From assembly GCA_903887415.1 (NCBI GenBank), contig CAISPO010000029.1, positions 173,225 through 237,224 of the forward strand: 64,000 bases of DNA. Reading direction: 5' to 3'. This document shows, piece by piece, positions 55,485 to 63,920 of this stretch. A program made the position numbers and the translations under genes. The stretch is from an uncultured Bacteroidota bacterium. GTDB taxonomy: Bacteria; Bacteroidota; Bacteroidia; Chitinophagales; Chitinophagaceae. Numbering within the stretch: position 1 is the stretch's first letter; the number at the start of each line of letters is the position of its first letter. Under the pieces are notes generated by a model, which saw only the letters and a program-made list of their open reading frames with translations, made no database searches and had not been told where the DNA came from.

Positions 55485-56765
55485 TTAATTTTCAACAGTT
55501 TGACTTTCCGCAATTTCTATTTGCTTTCGTGTAGGCAATAATATGAGACGCAAAGTGGTATCGTTGGTAAAGTAGCTTATGGCCCAGTTGATAAAAATGA
55601 TCAACTTGTTCCTGACGCTTAATATCAGCATCAGGTGGAGAAACATCCACGTAAACCAGGCCAGCCTGCCCTGGAAGCTCATAAACGGGAGATCGACCAC
55701 CGCTTTATGCTTTCCCGCGGTAGCCATAGTGCCTGGATTTTTGTATTCAAATGCTTTTGGCGGCTTGCCAGCGGAGATGCGGGACATATTTGCCGCAAGG
55801 TTCTTTGCCTGATTTATGGCTACATTAGCCAACTGCGGATGCCCTTTGGGGAAGTTTTTTGTTTCCATATAGGCTACATCTCCTATTGCAAAAACGTTAT
55901 CCAGGTTTTGTACACGATTGTATTCGTCCACTTTTATCCGGTTGCCCTTCACCAGCGCAGCTATAGGAATGCCCGGTGGCACGTTGCCCATAACCCCGGC
56001 AGTCCATATGAGATTCCGGCTTTTTATTGACCTTCCGTCTCCAAGCGTTATCAGCTTGCCATCATAATCCTGCACTATGGTATCCAGCCATATATTCACA
56101 CCCAAGTCCTCCAAATACTCCTGCGACTTGCGCTGTGATGCTTCGCTCATATTCTGCAACGTGTGCGGCGAGCCTTCCACCATATATATATTCAGCCTTG
56201 AAAAATCCATGTCTGGATAGTCTTTGGGCAATATGTATTTCTTCATTTCCGCCAGAGAACCCACCATTTCTACTCCCGTGGGGCCTCCGCCAACCACCAC
56301 GATATTCAATATCTCTTCCAGCTCGTCTGCCGGGGCGCTCAATGCGTCCTCAAAATTCAATAATATCCGGTTGCGCAACGTGATGGCTTCGTTCACCGAT
56401 TTCATAGGGAATGAATACTGCTCAAAATTCTTATTGCCAAAGAAATTGTTGGTACACCCGGTTGCGATCACGAGATAATCGTAACTGAAATCGCCTTCAT
56501 TGGTTCGTACTCTCTTCTCCGAAGTATTTATTTCATTTACCCGCGCCACACGCACATGTATGTGGCTGTCATTTTGAAATACCTTGCGGAGGGGGAACGA
56601 AATGGCGCTTGGCTCTAACCGGCCTGTAGCTACCTGGTAAAATAATGGCCGGAACTGGTGAAAATTATTCTGGTCTATTAGCGTAACCTCATATTCCCTG
56701 CCCAACCGGCGCGCAACCTGCAGGCCGGCAAACCCCGCGCCGAGAATGATCACTTTTTTACTCAC
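55485..56765 (-). CDS. ndh: Type II NADH:quinone oxidoreductase (NDH-2)
   Basis: 426 residues. N-terminal FAD site GAGFAGLQVARRL, second dinucleotide site VVGGGPTGVEMVGSLAEMKKYILP, ATGCTNNFFG, LIWTAGVMGN, FAIGDVAYME, LANVAINQAKNLAANM. The C-terminal membrane-binding helices WFTWMFLHLMLILSVRNKLIIFINWAISYF are characteristic of NDH-2. It transfers electrons from NADH to menaquinone without pumping protons, consistent with mqnE in this genome. Confidence 0.92.
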   Translation of the reverse strand: MSKKVIILGAGFAGLQVARRLGREYEVTLIDQNNFHQFRPLFYQVATGRLEPSAISFPLRKVFQNDSHIHVRVARVNEINTSEKRVRTNEGDFSYDYLVIATGCTNNFFGNKNFEQYSFPMKSVNEAITLRNRILLNFEDALSAPADELEEILNIVVVGGGPTGVEMVGSLAEMKKYILPKDYPDMDFSRLNIYMVEGSPHTLQNMSEASQRKSQEYLEDLGVNIWLDTIVQDYDGKLITLGDGRSIKSRNLIWTAGVMGNVPPGIPIAALVKGNRIKVDEYNRVQNLDNVFAIGDVAYMETKNFPKGHPQLANVAINQAKNLAANMSRISAGKPPKAFEYKNPGTMATAGKHKAVVDLPFMSFQGRLAWFTWMFLHLMLILSVRNKLIIFINWAISYFTNDTTLRLILLPTRKQIEIAESQTVEN

Positions 56766-56798
56766 ATCACTGCCAGCATTAAAAGTATGCCAGCAATA

Positions 56799-57623
56799 TC
56801 ATTTAGTTGGTAACGGCTTCAGTGGCGCATTCCAGCCAACGTAAATAGAATTGTATTTCTTCAGCCCCGTCTTTATTTCCTGCGTCATTTCGTTGATGGT
56901 ATCCATCTTCACAGACGCATGTTTCGTAAGAACAAGCTCATAAGGTACGTTCGGGCTTTGGGATATTTGTGTAGTATCCGTTTTGTAACCCTTCTCTTTC
57001 ATAAAGCCCACGAAAGACTGCCGGCCGGTATCTGTCTTAAAATACAGCTCAAAGTTTATATCCCTTGGCTGAGTAAGGCTGTCGCCCTGCTGCAGCATCT
57101 TAGTGATGATCTTGTCGTTTTCCATCCAGTTCAGCGTTTCATCGCCTGGATATAAAAACGTGCGATATACACTCCATTCCCGGTCTGCCTTCATGTTTAT
57201 GGCATATTCGTAGTTGGGATAGTTCCGGTTATAAAGCCGCATTATGGCATAGCGTACACCTGCTGTGTCTTTGACATAATAGTAATTGAGGCGTTCGCAA
57301 TTGTAGGTAAATGTGCCTACCAGCACCTTGGCTGTGACCCCGGTTATAAAACTGGTGGTGGCATCCAGCATTTCTTCCATCCGGCCTATCTCTTCATTGG
57401 CGGGCAGCTTCTGCTTGTTGCAGTCCTGCGACCTGGGGCCGGTAACAACTAGGAAGGGATACCTGCTATCGGGAGCAGCATCTTTATACCCCATATCCAC
57501 CAGCACAGACCCTGGCTTGTCGCCGAACTTAGCCATATAGGTATCCCAATGCTCCGTCTGCGCATCGGCTCTAACGAACAATATAGTACCCAGCAAGACT
57601 TGTATAAAAGTAAAATACTTCAC
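56799..57623 (-). CDS. Secreted DUF695-like protein with RraB-like C-terminus
   Basis: 274 residues from GTG 57623 (VKYFTFIQVLLGTILFVRADA-Q signal peptide); TTG 57650 is an alternative. Residues ~25-165: EHWDTYMAKFGDKPGSVLVDMGYKD, TYNCERLNYYYVKD, YEYAINMKADREWSVYRTFLYPG, the DUF695 pattern. The C-terminal ~90 residues (INFELYFKTDTGRQSFVGFMKEKGYKTD) look like a ribonuclease E inhibitor RraB/DUF1260-type fold, a pairing seen in other bacteria. The exported location is odd for an RNase regulator, so function is open. Confidence 0.72.
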   Translation of the reverse strand: MKYFTFIQVLLGTILFVRADAQTEHWDTYMAKFGDKPGSVLVDMGYKDAAPDSRYPFLVVTGPRSQDCNKQKLPANEEIGRMEEMLDATTSFITGVTAKVLVGTFTYNCERLNYYYVKDTAGVRYAIMRLYNRNYPNYEYAINMKADREWSVYRTFLYPGDETLNWMENDKIITKMLQQGDSLTQPRDINFELYFKTDTGRQSFVGFMKEKGYKTDTTQISQSPNVPYELVLTKHASVKMDTINEMTQEIKTGLKKYNSIYVGWNAPLKPLPTK

Positions 57624-57760
57624 GCGGTAAAGTAAATGAATCTGCCCCAACTATGCGGCCACTTTAGGAAATCTTTGGGAAAATGAGTTATGGCATAACA
57701 TAGAGAGGTTCATCAAACCGTTGCTTCCTGTGAGTATGATTTAGCCGCATATATAAACGG

Positions 57761-57788
57761 AAATAGCCCCGGCAGAAGGGGGCTATTT
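57761..57788. terminator. Orphan terminator-like hairpin
   Basis: 10-bp stem aaatagcccc / ggggctattt, 8-nt loop, T-rich on both strands. No gene ends on either side within 100 bp; the nearest is the start of the DUF695-like gene. It may mark a lost gene or an unseen small RNA. Confidence 0.5.
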
Positions 57789-58181
57789 GTTATTGGGCGG
57801 GCCGACGGGGACAACTTTCGAACTATTTTATTGAGGATTTAAAGGCGATTGCTCACTTTTAAAACATGTGATTTATTAGGAATTTAATTAGAGGCAACAC
57901 GGGGACACCTTTACTCCTAGTACCGAAGTTAGAAATAATGCATTTTAATAACAAGTTCGGGGAGTTGATAGGTGAAGCATATACCTGGGATTTGTGGCGA
58001 GCAATTTATATTATACATGGGGTATGCGGGGATGATTCATTTTTGCTAGCTCGACGGTAGATCTTCCTGCACCGGTATCTTGCCATTGTTCTTATTTTTC
58101 GGTAGCGCCCCTATTTATATTCATAATATTATGTTTTTAGTCCCTTCAAAAATGGTTGTGAAGCGGATAGGTTTAAAAGCA

Positions 58182-58211
58182 AAGTGGGAACGCATCTCCA
58201 CGTTCCCACTT
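58182..58211 (-). terminator. Terminator after the His-rich small protein
   Basis: 11-bp perfect stem aagtgggaacg / cgttcccactt with an 8-nt loop, 15 bp past the stop of the minus-strand gene. Confidence 0.72.
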
Positions 58212-58225
58212 CCAGCTAGGATTTA

Positions 58226-58474
58226 CTATTTCTTGCTGCTCTTGTCTGCTGACTTGTCTGTAGATTTGTCGCTGGCCTTGTCAGTGGCGTCAGAATGCTT
58301 TTTAGAAGCATCCCTTGCGTGTTCCCTTGCCTGGGTTGCATGTCCGCGTGCCGCATGTGCATGCGATGCTGCTTTCTCATCATTACCTTCTTCATGGCTC
58401 TTGTGCGCCTCTGTGTGATGCTTTGCAGCTGCTGTATGGTGCTTTGCTGCTTCTTCGTGATGCTTGTGTTTCAT
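58226..58474 (-). CDS. Histidine/alanine/lysine-rich small protein
   Basis: 82 residues: MKHKHHEEAAKHHTAAAKHH and further HH-containing heptads, ending in repeats of the form DKSTDKSADKSS. N-terminal 60 residues hold fifteen or so His with a spacing of seven, so it should form an amphipathic His-face helix able to bind metal ions. Small proteins of this sort occur in many bacteria, often stress-associated. Own terminator. Divergently placed 275 bp from katE, suggesting a joint stress response, which is inference. Confidence 0.72.
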   Translation of the reverse strand: MKHKHHEEAAKHHTAAAKHHTEAHKSHEEGNDEKAASHAHAARGHATQAREHARDASKKHSDATDKASDKSTDKSADKSSKK

Positions 58475-58664
58475 AAACTGTTTTGGTTTAGCCCGTTATG
58501 TCTAAATAACCATGCCAGCCTTGGCGCAGTTATAGTTGCCGCCTTCCGCTAAAGGCAAAAAATGACTATGAAAATAATTCTGAGTAGGCGCTGATCACAG
58601 CTGCTACCAGCGGCAGCGAGCTCGTGACATGGACATAGCTAGATGCCTAGTATTCTTATAAGTA

Positions 58665-58685
58665 TTTTACATCCGCCATGTAAAA
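58665..58685. promoter_or_regulatory. Inverted repeat upstream of katE
   Basis: ttttacat-ccgcc-atgtaaaa, an 8-bp perfect dyad centred 75 bp before the katE ATG. The size suits an operator for a dimeric regulator; not a match to a PerR or OxyR box as I know them. Confidence 0.35.
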
Positions 58686-58748
58686 GCTGGCACAAAATTT
58701 ATTGTAGTGCCCCCAGAAACAATTCAGTTTCAGTACAAACATGCGCAT

Positions 58749-60881
58749 ATGGCAAAAAAAGTATCCTCTAAAACAGAGAATAAGAAAAGTATTGACCTCG
58801 CTCCCGATACGGAAGTCGGCACCGGCGAATTTCTTACTACTAACCAGGGCCTGGCTATTAATGATGATCAGAACTCACTGAGGGCGGGTGAGCGTGGCGC
58901 TACGCTGCTGGAAGATTTTATCCTCAGGGAGAAGATCACGCATTTCGACCATGAGCGCATACCAGAGCGCATCGTACATGCAAGGGGCAGCGCTGCTCAT
59001 GGCTACTTTGAGCTATACCAGCCCATGGGCAAATATACCAAGGCAAAATTCCTGAATGATACTAGTCGCAAGACACCGGTATTTGTAAGGTTTTCCACAG
59101 TGGCAGGCTCGCGGGGTTCTACCGACCTTGCAAGAGATGTGCGCGGCTTCTCTGTAAAGTTTTATACAGAGGAAGGCAACTACGACCTTGTGGGTAATAA
59201 TATCCCCGTATTCTTTATACAGGATGCGGTAAAATTTCCAGACCTGATACATGCCGTAAAGCCGGAGCCGCACAACGAGATTCCACAGGCGGCCAGTGCA
59301 CATGATACCTTCTGGGATTTTATTTCACTTATGCCTGAGTCTGCTCATATGATCATGTGGGCCATGAGCGACCGCGCCCTGCCGCGCAGCCTGCGTATGA
59401 TGGAGGGCTTTGGTGTGCACACCTTCCGCTTTATAAATGATAAGAACCAGGCCTTCTTTGTAAAATTTCACTGGAAGCCATTGCTGGGTGTGCACTCTGT
59501 AGCGTGGGACGAAGCACAGCAGATATCCGGCAAAGATCCTGACTTCCACCGCCGTGATCTTTATGAGGCAATAGAATCGGGCGCATTCCCTGAGTGGGAG
59601 TTTGGCGTGCAGATAGTGCCTGAGGCTGATGAGCATAAATTTGAATTCGACCTGCTGGACCCTACCAAGTTGATACCAGAAGAATTAGTGCCTGTACAGC
59701 GCATCGGTAAGATGACGTTGAACCGCAACCCTGATAACTTCTTTGCCGAAACAGAACAGGTTGCCTTCCATCCGGGTCACCTGGTAGCGGGCATTGACTT
59801 CACTAACGATCCGCTGCTGCAAGGCCGGCTGTTCTCTTATACCGATACGCAGCTGTCGCGCCTGGGCAGTCCTAATTTTCACGAGATACCGATCAACCGC
59901 TCTATAAACGAAGTGCACAACAACCAGCGGGACGGGCATATGCGCCAGCAGATAAACAAAGGCACATCCAGCTATCACCCCAATACCATTGGCGGTGGCT
60001 GCCCTTTCCAGGCAAAAGCTGCGGAAGGTGGCTTTACCAGCTATATGGAAAGGATAGACAGCAAAAAGATACGCGGCAGAAGCAAAAGCTTCTTTGACCA
60101 TTTCAGCCAGGCTACTCTATTTTTTAACAGCCAGAGCGAAGCAGAGCAAAACCATATAGTGAATGCGCTGCGCTTTGAGCTGGGCAATGTGACCATCCCA
60201 GCCATCCGTGAGCGTATGCTGGGCATACTATCTATGATAGATAAAGCCTTGGCGCAGCGTGTGGCAGATGGCCTGGGCATGGCAGTGCCTAAAAAGCCGG
60301 AGCAGCCTGTAAACCACAGCATACCTGCTGATGGCAAACCAGCCGACTACCAACCCACAAAAGTGACATCGTCAATAGATGCCTCTGAAGCCCTGAGCAT
60401 GGCTAACACCATCAAAAACACGATTAAGTCGCGCCAGGTAGCTATACTGGCAGCCGATGGTGTGAACGAGGACACGCTAGCCGGCATGAAAAATAAATTG
60501 ACAGCGGCCGGTGCCACCTGTAAAATTGTGGCACCGCACCACGGCGAGATAAAAGGTAACAAAGGCAAAGCGATAGCGGTAGATAAACGCCTGCTCAATA
60601 CATCTTCTGTGTTATTTGACGCTGTATACATACCCGGCGGCACATCCAGTATAAATGCGCTGCTAAATGAGCCAGAGGCGATATACTTTGTGAACCAGGC
60701 ATATAAGCACTGCAAATCTATAGCAGCAGACAAGGACGCTGCACAACTATTAAATGCTACCTATATCGGCGACAAGCCGCAGGACGGCATCATTACCGAT
60801 GGCAATGCAAAAAGCTTTATTAATGCAATAGCGCAGCACCGTTTCTGGGAGCGCGAAGCAGCATCACAGGTGCCTGCATAA
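58749..60881 (+). CDS. katE: Large-subunit catalase (HPII/KatE clade)
   Basis: 710 residues from ATG 58749 (the frame begins 14 codons earlier without homology). Haem catalase core: His77 in [14 protein letters not shown], Asn150 in [14 protein letters not shown], haem Tyr in [14 protein letters not shown] near 360, [14 protein letters not shown]. The extra C-terminal ~145 residues ([20 protein letters not shown]...[15 protein letters not shown]) form the DJ-1/GATase1-like domain specific to large catalases. Degrades H2O2, cytosolic. Preceded by a dyad and followed by a terminator; near other stress genes. Confidence 0.96.
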   Translation: MAKKVSSKTENKKSIDLAPDTEVGTGEFLTTNQGLAINDDQNSLRAGERGATLLEDFILREKITHFDHERIPERIVHARGSAAHGYFELYQPMGKYTKAKFLNDTSRKTPVFVRFSTVAGSRGSTDLARDVRGFSVKFYTEEGNYDLVGNNIPVFFIQDAVKFPDLIHAVKPEPHNEIPQAASAHDTFWDFISLMPESAHMIMWAMSDRALPRSLRMMEGFGVHTFRFINDKNQAFFVKFHWKPLLGVHSVAWDEAQQISGKDPDFHRRDLYEAIESGAFPEWEFGVQIVPEADEHKFEFDLLDPTKLIPEELVPVQRIGKMTLNRNPDNFFAETEQVAFHPGHLVAGIDFTNDPLLQGRLFSYTDTQLSRLGSPNFHEIPINRSINEVHNNQRDGHMRQQINKGTSSYHPNTIGGGCPFQAKAAEGGFTSYMERIDSKKIRGRSKSFFDHFSQATLFFNSQSEAEQNHIVNALRFELGNVTIPAIRERMLGILSMIDKALAQRVADGLGMAVPKKPEQPVNHSIPADGKPADYQPTKVTSSIDASEALSMANTIKNTIKSRQVAILAADGVNEDTLAGMKNKLTAAGATCKIVAPHHGEIKGNKGKAIAVDKRLLNTSSVLFDAVYIPGGTSSINALLNEPEAIYFVNQAYKHCKSIAADKDAAQLLNATYIGDKPQDGIITDGNAKSFINAIAQHRFWEREAASQVPA

Positions 60882-60906
60882 AGCATGGCCAATAATTTTA
60901 AAAAAC

Positions 60907-60938
60907 AAACGAGGTGCCTTTTATACGGCGCCTCGTTT
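60907..60938 (+). terminator. Terminator after katE
   Basis: 12-bp stem aaacgaggtgcc / ggcgcctcgttt (one G-U), 8-nt loop, T-rich tail. It ends 13 bp before the SemiSWEET start codon. Confidence 0.75.
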
Positions 60939-60951
60939 TATATACAATAGC

Positions 60952-61212
60952 ATGGAACTGCAAACGATAATAGGTAGCGTGGCCGGCATACTCACCGGTA
61001 TATCATCACTACCCCAGCTGGCGAAGATGATAAAGCAGAGAAAAGCTACGGACATCTCTTTGGTAATGGTGGCTACGTTATTGCTCGGTCTTGCATTTTA
61101 GGTGTGGTATGGGGTGCTACGCAAAGACTGGCCTATTATCGCGACCAACAGTTTTTCATTTACTATCAATATTTTGATCCTCATACTGAGAGCTTACTAT
61201 AAAAGAAAATGA
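60952..61212 (+). pseudogene. SemiSWEET sugar transporter interrupted by an in-frame TAG
   Basis: 86 codons from ATG 60952. Codons 1-49 give MELQTIIGSVAGILTGISSLPQLAKMIKQRKATDISLVM..., the first two helices of a SemiSWEET with the PQ-loop motif SLPQ. Codon 50 is TAG (61099-61101); the same frame then continues VWYGVLRKDWPIIATNSFSF...ILILILRAYYKRK to TGA 61210-61212, which is helix 3 and its flanks. The expected residue at codon 50 in homologues is usually Trp (WxWYG), and TGG to TAG is one change. Either a recent nonsense mutation, a sequencing error, or readthrough. Confidence 0.82.
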
Positions 61213-61281
61213 TTTTAGGGGACAAGAATAATGCGGCACGAATTTTATAGGGTAAGGAAAACAAATAAAACCAACAACAAA

Positions 61282-61806
61282 ATGGAAAATCGCAACCAGA
61301 ATCTCGTAACGGGAATGTTCACTGACAAAGACAGCGCCAACCGCGCATACACTAACCTCCGCGAGCGCGGATATGATGACAAAGACATACATCTGATCAT
61401 GTCTGATGACACGAGGAAAAGGCACTTCTCAAATGAAGTTGTGAAAACGGAATTGGGATCTAAAGCAGCCGAAGGTGCCGGCACCGGCAGTGCCATAGGT
61501 GGTACGCTAGGTGCTATAGCCGGTGCCGTTGCGGCCATAGGCACAACGCTACTCATTCCGGGTCTTGGTATAGTTATAGCCGGCCCTATAGCTGCTGCAG
61601 CAGCGGGTGCAGGCGCAGGTGGGCTTACGGGCGGTATCATAGGAGCGCTGGTAGGCTCAGGTATTCCAAAAGAGCGTGCGGTAGTATATGAGCAGGGAGT
61701 AAAGAATGGCAATATTGTCATGGGTGTTAACGCAAAGGATACAGCTGATGCGGACTACCTGGAAAATGACTGGCGCACAAATAATGTAACGGAGCTACAT
61801 CGCTAA
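61282..61806 (+). CDS. Glycine-zipper general-stress-like membrane protein
   Basis: 174 residues from ATG 61282 (upstream in-frame codons lack support). N-terminus NLVTGMFTDKDSANRAYTNLRERGYDDKDIHLIMS resembles the general-stress YflT/GSP17M-type fold. The centre is a very Gly/Ala-rich membrane hairpin (GSAIGGTLGAIAGAVAAIG, GPIAAAAAGAGAGGLTGGIIGALVG), with a C-terminal soluble part. Similar to low-temperature or osmotic-stress-induced proteins. Part of the stress gene group starting with katE. Confidence 0.8.
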   Translation: MENRNQNLVTGMFTDKDSANRAYTNLRERGYDDKDIHLIMSDDTRKRHFSNEVVKTELGSKAAEGAGTGSAIGGTLGAIAGAVAAIGTTLLIPGLGIVIAGPIAAAAAGAGAGGLTGGIIGALVGSGIPKERAVVYEQGVKNGNIVMGVNAKDTADADYLENDWRTNNVTELHR

Positions 61807-61840
61807 CTTTATATTCCAATCGACCTAAACAAACGTATTT

Positions 61841-62020
61841 ATGAAATATTTCAAATTAGTAATAGCAGTAGTACTGTTTATAAGTGCCATGTCTTGCGGG
61901 CAAACTGGCCAGACAAATCAACAGGACAATGTGACTCATAGTAACGATACAATGGTTATTAAGCAGAATCAGACAGATTCGGCCACTAAAACCATAAGTA
62001 CTGATACTACGAAAAGATAA
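61841..62020 (+). CDS. Small Thr/Gln/Asn-rich lipoprotein (59 residues)
   Basis: MKYFKLVIAVVLFISAMSC gives a clean lipobox (AMSC). The mature ~40 residues are polar and low-complexity (GQTGQTNQQDNVTHSNDTM ... SATKTISTDTTKR). ATG at 61841, stop 62018-62020; a terminator begins 25 bp later. 34 bp after the glycine-zipper gene and likely co-transcribed. Confidence 0.72.
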   Translation: MKYFKLVIAVVLFISAMSCGQTGQTNQQDNVTHSNDTMVIKQNQTDSATKTISTDTTKR

Positions 62021-62044
62021 GCATGTCTCTATGCTGAATATCTG

Positions 62045-62074
62045 AAGAAAGGTGCACATTAGTGTGCCTTTCTT
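62045..62074. terminator. Terminator between convergent genes
   Basis: 13-bp stem with G-U pairs (62045-62057 with 62062-62074, aagaaaggtgcac / gtgtgcctttctt), loop atta, T-rich tail. Serves the lipoprotein gene and probably pdeM from the other side. Confidence 0.65.
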
Positions 62075-62080
62075 TCTTCT

Positions 62081-62719
62081 TTAGGTTATTCTTTTTACGC
62101 CATCCGGCAATACAGCGTAAATCTGTGAGCTAGCAGTTTTGTCCATACTATACAACCCGGTGAGTACACCAAAAGCGGGTACTATAACTACGGATTCGTT
62201 GATGTAAAAACAAGGCAACTTCATACTTTGCCTGCCCATGCCCGAAAGCACAATACCGGGATGTACATGCCCGACAATATTTACCTTTCCGTGTTTCACA
62301 CCTTCAAGCACATCATGTGAATAAACAAAGGCATCGTCTTCAATCGCATCCGTCACTTCAATGCAGATCTCTTTAAACTTTTTATGATTAATGATATCAT
62401 GATTGCCCTTTATGAGGGTAAAATGAATAGCAGGAAATTTCGCGATCAGGTCACAGAAATAGTGCCAGTCCCTATTATAAGAACTGTGAAAGAGGTCTCC
62501 AAGAAAGTAGACCTTTAAAGGATTTATCTTATTGAATAATTTTTGAAGATTCAGGTAGTCGCCAGATTGCGCATCAGGAGGAATAGGGATACCCTCCTTT
62601 CTAAAATGACTGGCCTTGCCAAGGTGCACGTCGGCAATAATGAGCAGGCGCTCATCTTCTTTATAAAGTGCTTTTTCGTATAGGAGTGTGAATGTAAATT
62701 TGTTTATCTCTATCGTCAT
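62081..62719 (-). CDS. pdeM: Ligase-associated DNA damage response endonuclease PdeM
   Basis: 212 residues. Calcineurin-like metallophosphoesterase: LLIIADVHLGKASHFRKEGIPIPP, VYFLGDLFHSSYN, LIKGNHD, DAFVYSHD and NIVGHVHPGI, the PdeM pattern. In many bacteria it is encoded with an ATP-dependent ligase, an exonuclease and an Lhr-like helicase in DNA repair. Here the ATG overlaps the stop of the helicase fragment (ATGA), matching that operon; the ligase and nuclease are not in the window. Confidence 0.9.
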   Translation of the reverse strand: MTIEINKFTFTLLYEKALYKEDERLLIIADVHLGKASHFRKEGIPIPPDAQSGDYLNLQKLFNKINPLKVYFLGDLFHSSYNRDWHYFCDLIAKFPAIHFTLIKGNHDIINHKKFKEICIEVTDAIEDDAFVYSHDVLEGVKHGKVNIVGHVHPGIVLSGMGRQSMKLPCFYINESVVIVPAFGVLTGLYSMDKTASSQIYAVLPDGVKRIT

Positions 62720-62874
62720 GCGTGTTTTTCAATTTGGTCTATCAGCTTCTTTATCCTGTCTTCCAGCTTTTCATTTGTGAATTTCTCCCTGAACCGCTCA
62801 GTAAGTATAGGGAAGCAGAACGGGCTGAATTGTTGCAGCTCTTTAATAATTACATGTTGTGTTTCCAGCCTCGG
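62716..62874 (-). pseudogene. C-terminal remnant of the ligase-associated DEXH-box helicase (Lhr-like)
   Basis: In the frame that ends at TGA 62716-62718, the last 52 codons read PRLETQHVIIKELQQFSPFC, then FPILTERFREKF, then TNEKLEDRIKKLIDQIEKHA. This is the conserved C-terminus of Lhr-type helicases (SPF-(A/C)FP-xxxxRxRE...SEKLxDRIxxL). The next codon upstream is an in-frame TAA (62875-62877) and everything beyond is unrelated. A full gene would need about 800 codons. The rest of the helicase has been replaced. Confidence 0.78.
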
Positions 62875-63713
62875 TTAAGTATTTGGCATACATAGATGTA
62901 AGTCGTATATTTGCTGTGCAATACAGGTCAGCCCCCTGTTCAGAGGTAAGGGACGTAACTGTCAACCCCCTCTTCGACGTTGGATAGTAAGTGACAAATA
63001 GACACTGAGGTTTCTCCGATAGTTGCAAAAGGTATAAGGACGAATACTGTGGTTGGTTTGATGAGCGTTAGGGTCTACGCTACCTGAATTAACAGGACTT
63101 GACAAACCGAGTAGGCTAAATACGGCACAGGAATAGCTTAATACTAACGTTGATGGACGCATAACCATACGAGGCTGTGATGCACGCCACCTGAGGGGTG
63201 AGGTATGTCTACTACTGAACGGGGTCTGTTAACATGTACGGTTAAGTTACCTGGGTCTAAGATTAGAAGCCCGTATATAATGACTGGCAGAGTTACCTGG
63301 GTCCAATCTGAGTATGCGGTACGTTAATGCGCCGATGCGTGCGCCCACTGTCTGAGGGCAGAACGCCGCGCCCTTTTCTCTGAACCCAGGTAGAAGGGAG
63401 AAGGACGACTGGGGCAAACGCCTCCAACAATCCTGCACCTGCACTTATTCTCAGAGACCCAGGTAATACCGACGGGTCATATGCAGAGGAGGCAAGTCGC
63501 CCACCGACAAACTTCATTCTGTAGACAGCCTCTTTTTCTGAGACCCAGGTTTATAAGAGGAAGGATGGCACCTGTTAACCTGAGTCAAGAGGCAGTTAGC
63601 AGCTTATTCGATGCGACCCAGGTTCATTTGTCACGTAGTTTACTAACATACCTATAGAACTGGTGTCAGTAAACCTTGTGTCAAAACCCACTTAGTATAA
63701 CGTTCTGAGAAGT
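62875..63713. other. Non-coding block between two broken genes
   Basis: About 840 bp with dense stops in all frames, no homology I can see and no resemblance to host intergenic DNA. The left edge cuts the helicase gene; the right edge lies just after the HTH of a LuxR fragment. Contains six copies of ACCCAGGT (separate entry), a few weak hairpins followed by T-runs (gaggc...gcctcttttt at 63486-63536; agggc...gcccttttc at 63354-63378) and one short dyad cctgaattaacagg. Confidence 0.6.
63249..63623. repeat. Six-copy ACCCAGGT array
   Basis: Exact 8-mer copies: reverse at 63249-63256 and 63295-63302; forward at 63384-63391, 63457-63464, 63543-63550, 63616-63623. Forward start-to-start distances are 73, 86 and 73 bp. 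Five of six are preceded by G; the forward copies have a C/T-rich run 6-14 bases before the core (cttattc in copies 4 and 6 at the same offset). Chance expectation for one 8-mer on both strands in 840 bp is about 0.03. Confidence 0.7.
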
Positions 63714-63876
63714 AAACGATACCTGTTCTTATTACATAAAAAAGGAGATCAGCTTTACAATTAATGTTTAATTCCCGGTAAATATTATCACGGTAGTGCT
63801 CGAGCGTACGAGTGGAAATATTCATTTTATCTGCAATTTTTTCCGGTGTTAATCCTTGACGAGGGCGTAAATTAAA
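63652..63876 (-). pseudogene. LuxR/NarL-type HTH fragment truncated by an insertion sequence
   Basis: Minus strand reads GLTPEKIADKMNISTRTLEH then YRDNIYRELNINCKADLLFY and VIRTGIV, the LuxR HTH (helices 2-4) of a NarL-family response regulator. The frame upstream of GLTPEK enters the inverted repeat of an IS end and has no receiver domain. The tail after RTGIV (SERYTKWVLTQ...) is not typical, so the 3' end is also altered, near 63713. Non-functional as it stands. Confidence 0.72.
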
Positions 63877-63915
63877 CTGTGTCAAAGTTGAGAATTAGTC
63901 ACAACTTTAACACAG
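63877..63915. repeat. Inverted repeat at the IS end
   Basis: ctgtgtcaaagttg (63877-63890) faces caactttaacacag (63902-63915): 13 of 14 positions pair. It ends 5 bp before the transposase ATG. Such subterminal repeats serve as the transposase binding site and can block readthrough translation. Confidence 0.6.
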
Positions 63916-63920
63916 ATAAC

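Larger units (their letters stand above)
57624..58225. other. 600-bp intergenic region with two hairpins
   Basis: No gene supported. Contains the stem-loop at 57761-57788 and the terminator at 58182-58211. The stretch 57790-58130 shows no repeat or reading frame I can interpret. Confidence 0.5.

Noticed and set aside
63226..63262. tgtacggtt resembling group II intron domain V
   Set aside because: The 5' strand of the domain V hairpin and the GAGC start are absent; no intron-encoded protein nearby.
63249..63623. Integron attC array reading of the ACCCAGGT copies
   Set aside because: No GTTRRRY core pairs around each copy, no gene cassettes between them and no integrase in the window.
62941..63650. 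Eukaryote-like splice strings in the terminal block (tactaac at 63141 and 63638, gtatgt, C/T run followed by cag-gt)
   Set aside because: Intriguing together but picked after the fact; no exon-like open frames connect them, and the host context is bacterial.
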